A stretch of DNA of 64,000 bases from Xenorhabdus innexi (lineage in GTDB: Bacteria; Pseudomonadota; Gammaproteobacteria; Enterobacterales; Enterobacteriaceae): NCBI RefSeq assembly GCF_002632485.1, contig NZ_NIBU01000013.1, positions 28,501 to 92,500 of the forward strand, in the 5' to 3' direction. Under the pieces are notes generated by a model that worked only from the letters and a program-made list of their open reading frames with translations, searched no databases and was not told the DNA's origin. Of this stretch, positions 60,728-64,000 are shown in pieces. How positions within the stretch are numbered: position 1 is the first letter of the stretch; each line of letters opens with the position of its first letter. A program made the translations under genes and the position numbers.

Positions 60728-61348
60728 ATGGGACAGTATCGGCATACGATTTCCAATATTACGGCTATGACTGATGGTGAGCTGGTTCAGAGAACAACTG
60801 AGGTGAATTTTCATCAGGAGAAGCGATTTCATTATTTCTTAGATAGACCAAAACATAAGATTGGATATAGGCTCAATATTGTGGGGCATAGCTCTCCAGT
60901 CGGCTATCCAATATTATTTGCGGGGTCATGTATATATAATCCTGGAATGAATCTAAATAATTTTTGCCAAACAATCAAAGCATTATTAGCGGATATAAAA
61001 CAAAGAGGACAAGATATCCAAAGTGTCAGAATCATAGCTTGCTACTCTGGAGCAAATGGGCTTGCTCAAGAACTAGCTAATCATATCAATATGCCAGTTA
61101 AAGGCTCGTTAGGAGGAACGAGAATATGTGTAACGACAGCTTATCGTCCAATGTCTAATATACCCCGTTATTTTATTGATAAAGGACGTGATAATAGTTC
61201 GCTAGGGGAAAGGGATGGGCAAGAGAGGCATGATCCAAACTATGGGATGTATTGTTGGTATAATCCTAAAGTCCAATGTTCAGAGCCAGACAACGAGTTT
61301 GACGAATTTGTTAGTCAACGAATCACAAGATTTCAGCATTCAGACTAA
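60728..61348 (+). CDS. Solo caspase/C80-like (clan CD) protein, putative effector
   Basis: 206 residues from ATG 60728 (AGGAGG 4-5 bases upstream). YRLNIVGHSS (His54) followed ~50 residues later by VRIIACYSG (Cys105) has the His-Gly... Ala-Cys layout of clan CD cysteine proteases such as the C80 self-cleaving domain of MARTX toxins; LAQELA and GSLGGTRICVTTAY follow as in that domain. No signal peptide or toxin repeats are present, so it is a stand-alone domain. The two ends of its insert are flanked by copies of the phage zinc gene. Function is inference; effector or orphan toxin tip are options. Confidence 0.6.
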   Translation: MGQYRHTISNITAMTDGELVQRTTEVNFHQEKRFHYFLDRPKHKIGYRLNIVGHSSPVGYPILFAGSCIYNPGMNLNNFCQTIKALLADIKQRGQDIQSVRIIACYSGANGLAQELANHINMPVKGSLGGTRICVTTAYRPMSNIPRYFIDKGRDNSSLGERDGQERHDPNYGMYCWYNPKVQCSEPDNEFDEFVSQRITRFQHSD

Positions 61349-61497
61349 GATAGCGAATTTTGTGAATTTCTTGGTTCAGAATACTAAGAAAAAATTCTCA
61401 GTAGCATAACGGTTTGTCACCCGTTAAAATCATTCCATCGATCTGAACATCCGAACCTAAACATACGCTGCTGTGCCATTACCTTAAGGGATCAAGA

Positions 61498-61674
61498 ATG
61501 GCGCAGCATAGTTTTATCAAAATTTCTAACGACACCCTACGTCGCCCTGAAACTTCTCTGTCAACCTGTCGCCGCCGGGTTGAAAACTGGTTAAGGGTAG
61601 CAGAGTTTATGCTTTACAGACCGATGTGTGATGAATTGGAAAGACAAGGTACTATGTTGATTAAAAAAGTTTGA
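61498..61674 (+). CDS. Small phage-type protein, 58 residues
   Basis: ATG 61498 with AAGGGA 6 bases upstream. A basic protein rich in Arg (TLRRPETSLSTCRRRVENWL) with a helical middle (ENWLRVAEFMLYRPMCDELER). It looks like the small regulators of phage early regions but I do not recognise a family. Followed after 75 bases by a strong terminator. Confidence 0.5.
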   Translation: MAQHSFIKISNDTLRRPETSLSTCRRRVENWLRVAEFMLYRPMCDELERQGTMLIKKV

Positions 61675-61749
61675 CTTTTTGAGCAATCGAGTTAACGTTT
61701 TCGTATATGCTTTGCAAAGTTGCACCCGCAAGCGACGAAATTCAAAAAG

Positions 61750-61775
61750 AACCCGCACCGCGCGGGTTTTTTCTT
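61750..61775 (+). terminator. Rho-independent terminator
   Basis: AACCCGC / GCGGGTT stem with a 5-base loop followed by TTTTTCTT. Confidence 0.85.
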
Positions 61776-61783
61776 ACATAGGC

Positions 61784-62257
61784 TCAGTCAGTGCAGCTAA
61801 AACCCAGTAGAAATCGTCCTAGTTCATTCTCAATCACAAAATCATCCCAAAGACAGCCGTACCAAACAGGTGGTGCAATATCAAGTTTGTAAATGGATGC
61901 TGTAGTGATAAATGGTTCCAGTAATTCGTAAAATCCAGCAATGACATTTTGAGCAGCTAAGTCAGGAATTTTTTTGAAAAATTCTGCTTCAAAAAACCAT
62001 TGACGCACTACTTTTATCAGTTCATCTTCCTCTACTATTTTAAGTTTGGGATGCCAGTATTTAGCTGGGTATTTATCACTAATACTGAGAAAATAGGGAT
62101 GTAAGGAATCAATCAATTCATGTTCATTAGATAGGGCGAGGAGGCTTATAAGCGATTTTTTACCCAAAATCGTATCTTTGGTGCTACAGCTTTTTTCGAT
62201 ACGGTCACGCTGTTTGATAATGACAATTTTTTGGATAAAGAACGGATGAGTGAACAC
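61784..62257 (-). CDS. Protein of unknown function, immunity-like; start uncertain
   Basis: Up to 157 residues from GTG 62257. The solid part seems to begin near residue 35 (KKSLISLLALSNEHELIDSL) and ends DIAPPVWYGCLWDDF...GRFLLGFSCTD. Its acidic, aromatic-rich composition is like that of immunity proteins of polymorphic toxin systems, but no family is recognised. The first ~40 codons lie opposite a protein-like plus-strand fragment (62135-62317), so the 5' end was probably replaced by recombination; the native start may be lost. Confidence 0.5.
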   Translation of the reverse strand: MFTHPFFIQKIVIIKQRDRIEKSCSTKDTILGKKSLISLLALSNEHELIDSLHPYFLSISDKYPAKYWHPKLKIVEEDELIKVVRQWFFEAEFFKKIPDLAAQNVIAGFYELLEPFITTASIYKLDIAPPVWYGCLWDDFVIENELGRFLLGFSCTD

Positions 62258-62317
62258 TATTCAAAACAGGAATTTGAAGAATTGTTTTTATGTCGATTGC
62301 CTCATGCACGGTGGTAA
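62135..62317 (+). pseudogene. C-terminal fragment of an unknown phage protein
   Basis: An open plus frame after the TAG at 62132 reads GEEAYKRFFTQNRIFGATAF, then FDTVTLFDNDNFLDKERM and EHYSKQEFEELFLCRLPHARW, stop. Protein-like and acidic, but with no start region. It overlaps the 5' end of the minus-strand gene, indicating a recombination joint near 62135-62150. Confidence 0.35.
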
Positions 62318-62389
62318 ATCTCATGGCTATACTCATCTAACTTCAAAATGCTGGGTTGATTTTTAAATTAACAGTTTAAAATCAATAAT

Positions 62390-62758
62390 ATGAATTGTAT
62401 CCTATCATGCATCTTCAAGTTTATTGCGTATAAATCTCCCGCAGAACGTAAAGCCGCCCAGCGTCAACGCCAGAAAGATTCTGTCGTCACCAAAATAGAA
62501 GTGCTGCTTGATAATCAGGAGCTGGCGATGCTGAAACAAAATTGTTCACTGAGACGGCCGGGTTGTGATCCGTATGACGTTGCTGAATATCTGGCGTTGT
62601 TGATTCGTAAAGATGATGCGGAGGTGCAGCAGAAAATGCAGTCACTGGCAGTACAGAAATGTGCAAAATGTGGTGATGCACTGCCAGTGACGGAATGTTG
62701 CTTGTCTGGTGATTCTGCCTGTTGGGCTACGCTAGGTTGGCATGAGGTAAAATTGTGA
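62390..62758 (+). CDS. Prophage-type zinc-binding protein (copy 2, intact C-terminus)
   Basis: 122 residues as read from ATG 62390. The family part starts at AYKSPAERKAAQRQRQKD (residue ~13), where I would expect an ATG: the codon before AYKS is ATT, so the original start seems mutated and the first 12 residues are probably extra. A helical middle (EVLLDNQELAMLKQNC...DPYDVAEYLALLIRKD) leads to a Cys-rich end CAKCGDALPVTECC...ACWATLGWHEVKL that may bind zinc. It resembles hypothetical proteins of enterobacterial prophages. Its 3' end is repeated twice more in the region. Confidence 0.65.
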   Translation: MNCILSCIFKFIAYKSPAERKAAQRQRQKDSVVTKIEVLLDNQELAMLKQNCSLRRPGCDPYDVAEYLALLIRKDDAEVQQKMQSLAVQKCAKCGDALPVTECCLSGDSACWATLGWHEVKL

Positions 62759-62780
62759 TGGTGTGGCATGTCACAATTTA
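62738..62780 (+). repeat. Direct repeat A: 3' end of the zinc gene plus downstream 25 bp
   Basis: TGGCATGAGGTAAAATTGTG, then ATGGTGTGGCATGTCACAA: codons for WHEVKL, the stop and the bases after it. Repeated with three or four changes at 63369-63411. Confidence 0.8.
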
Positions 62781-62848
62781 TTATGGAGGCTCTTTTGGAT
62801 TAGCAGAGCCTTCGTAAAATGTAATCTGCTTGACTATGCCATAAGATT

Positions 62849-63250
62849 TTATCTGAGTGGTGGAGGTGTCCAAAATGTTTGGACACTCAATATTGCCAGT
62901 TGCATCGGCTGAGAAAATTGTGTAATTGCCTGTATATTCCAATAATTATGTTTAAATATTTCAATGCGTTGTAGATTTCGAGTCTTCCCCCCTAAATAAC
63001 GTAATGTATCTTGATAGGTGTAACCGAGATGCAAATGAGGCCATGCATTTGCTGGATTGATGCAGTTGGGATCTGGTGAAAAATACAGGTCAGAGATACT
63101 CCAATCTGGCCCTCGTTTCCACATTCTTCCAAATCTGGCTTCTTGTCCAACGAAAATTAAAACTCTCTCAGAAAGATGCATTCTCATCCCCATAGCCATA
63201 ATAAACCTCTCTATATTTTGAATGTTTCCCAAAAGAGCGGGATGTGCCAT
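62849..63250 (-). CDS. Orphan small protein, paralogue 1
   Basis: 133 residues from ATG 63250 (MAHPALLGNIQNIERFI); ATG 63262 would add four. Not recognised as a family. Its plan matches that of the protein at 63487-63804: MAHP-L start, a middle strand region, then P-LHLGYTYQDT against P-THLTLYQSHT, and N--- later. The conserved His pair (H-H in PHLHL / PHTHL) could be catalytic or metal-binding. Same orientation as its paralogue, separated from it by a repeat copy. Weak RBS. Confidence 0.55.
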   Translation of the reverse strand: MAHPALLGNIQNIERFIMAMGMRMHLSERVLIFVGQEARFGRMWKRGPDWSISDLYFSPDPNCINPANAWPHLHLGYTYQDTLRYLGGKTRNLQRIEIFKHNYWNIQAITQFSQPMQLAILSVQTFWTPPPLR

Positions 63251-63368
63251 TCTCTTGCACATTAAAAACGTATTTTATGCTTCAATTTTCATAAATATCA
63301 AAAGATTAACACTTCGATAAGCGCCCATACACGACTCCTTTCAGGTGAAAACACTGAATTTATTGTGC

Positions 63369-63411
63369 TGGCATGAGATAAAATTGTGATGGTGTGACAT
63401 GTCACGATATT
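63369..63411 (+). repeat. Direct repeat A': remnant 3 of the zinc-gene 3' end
   Basis: TGGCATGAGATAAAATTGTG, then ATGGTGTGACATGTCACGA. It encodes WHEIKL and a stop but nothing of the rest of the gene, so it is a scar of a third copy. Confidence 0.75.
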
Positions 63412-63486
63412 GTGCTCAATCCCATTTTTGATAAACGGGATATTGATAATAAATTAATGAGAAAATATGAGTACTATTCATGCCAG

Positions 63487-63804
63487 TTACCAGTTATGTT
63501 GCATTGAGTTAATGACGTTATAGAAAGCGTCGGGAATTTGATCCAGATTGTTCGCATTCCAAGTGTGAGACTGATATAACGTCAGATGCGTATGTGGTCC
63601 GGTAAAATAGGCTATTGCCGATGGGATACCATCATAATCAAACGTTAAATACAAAAGAGGATAAGGTACACGCCAAGTGGTAATCACAGAGCCATTGTAA
63701 GCGAAAGAACGCACATTATCGAGTTGCCTCCAATACCTTCCTGCATTTCTTTCTCGTTCAATAAAATTTCTGATACGTGCCGAGCCGGTAAGTGGATGAG
63801 CCAT
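63487..63804 (-). CDS. Orphan small protein, paralogue 2
   Basis: 105 residues from ATG 63804 with AAGGAG 6 bases upstream, a strong RBS. Starts MAHPLTGSARIRNFIERERN; the middle has VITTWRVPYPLLYLTFDYDG and the end YFTGPHTHLTLYQSHTWNANNL. Weakly similar over its length to the protein at 62849-63250. No signal peptide or membrane segment. Could be toxin, immunity or cargo protein of the phage mosaic; unknown. Confidence 0.6.
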   Translation of the reverse strand: MAHPLTGSARIRNFIERERNAGRYWRQLDNVRSFAYNGSVITTWRVPYPLLYLTFDYDGIPSAIAYFTGPHTHLTLYQSHTWNANNLDQIPDAFYNVINSMQHNW

Positions 63805-63902
63805 AAAATACTCCTTACAACAAATATAATTGCAAAATGTAATTACCATAAAAGAAAACATGCGAGTGAATGTCAACCGGGGTCACCGTTTTAATTTCAT
63901 AT

Positions 63903-63935
63903 ATACCCATCGTAATTGAAGCTGCTTGATTTTTC
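63903..63935. repeat. Truncated ATACCC palindromic repeat end
   Basis: ATACCCATCGTAATTGAAGC and TGCTTGA match the left end of the 41099 element (ATACCCGTCGTCTTTCAAGC). Only the end is present, about 30 bases before a transposase start, so it was probably cut by the insertion element. Confidence 0.5.
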
Positions 63936-63961
63936 CTTCCTATCAGATCAAGATTGTGTCC

Positions 63962-64000
63962 ATGAAAATTACCCTGACAAATGCCCAAAAAGAAGCCCTC
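63962..64000 (+). mobile_element. IS630-type transposase, first 13 codons (cut by window edge)
   Basis: The frame MKITLTNAQKEAL from ATG 63962 matches the usual opening of IS630-family transposases (MKITLT-AQK--LE). The inverted repeat and most of the gene lie outside or cannot be delimited from this side. Confidence 0.6.

Noticed and set aside
61675..61749. Possible small RNA ending at the strong terminator at 61750
   Set aside because: The apparent -35 (TTGACT at 61671) and the nearest -10-like TATGCT are about 30 bases apart, too far for a promoter; a terminator of the upstream small gene explains it.
1..64000. CRISPR array, tRNA or rRNA genes
   Set aside because: No regularly spaced direct repeats and no tRNA-like cloverleaf or rRNA core sequence noticed when reading both strands; no scanner was run.

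Overview
The window looks like a chromosomal segment of an entomopathogenic enterobacterium, most probably Xenorhabdus. This rests on the flagellar (fliT-fliS-fliD / fliC / fliA-fliZ) and proline-use (putA/putP) genes of enterobacterial type, a very large hydrophobic-peptide NRPS operon, many prophage scraps and an IS630-type transposase start at the right edge. The species was not tested by any search.

Positions 1-34906 (minus strand) hold one NRPS operon of four overlapping genes read right to left: one module (31508-34906), six modules (11598-31511), two modules (4915-11598), and a last gene that runs off the left edge after one complete and one begun module. The 1-6-2-n layout and hydrophobic A-domain codes match what I remember of the xenoamicin synthetase (XabABCD, tridecadepsipeptides), so I use those symbols provisionally. 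Reading the A-domain pocket residues by hand gives Pro-Ala-Val-Leu-Ile/Val-Thr-Val-Ile/Val-Val-Ala. Ordinary LCL condensation domains alternate strictly with dual condensation/epimerisation domains from module 2 on, predicting a peptide with alternating L and D residues. A decayed duplicate of the first ~55 codons of the first gene lies just upstream of it, followed by a cyclase-family hydrolase and a small secreted protein.

Positions 37314-42689 are flagellar: fliD-fliS-fliT leave on the minus strand and fliC on the plus strand, each behind a readable sigma-28 promoter, then fliA and fliZ. putA (minus) and putP (plus) diverge around candidate PutA operator boxes.

From 49000 the region is accessory: an orphan holin, a broken LysR gene, then a possible undescribed peptide system. 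This is a 39-residue Glu-rich precursor-like peptide with a hydrophobic C-terminus, a strong hairpin, an M29-aminopeptidase-like protein, and downstream a protein joining a branched-polyamine (BpsA-type) aminopropyltransferase to an AdoMet decarboxylase. Next come an N-acetyltransferase, an NTF2-like protein, cycA, a secreted OB-fold protein and an AAA ATPase.

Positions 59900-64000 are a mosaic of prophage remnants. The 3' end of one small zinc-binding phage gene recurs three times (about 60540, 62390-62758 and 63371) between cargo genes, including a caspase/C80-like protein and a pair of paralogous orphan proteins. Palindromic ATACCC...GGGTAT repeats typical of these genera occur at five places.
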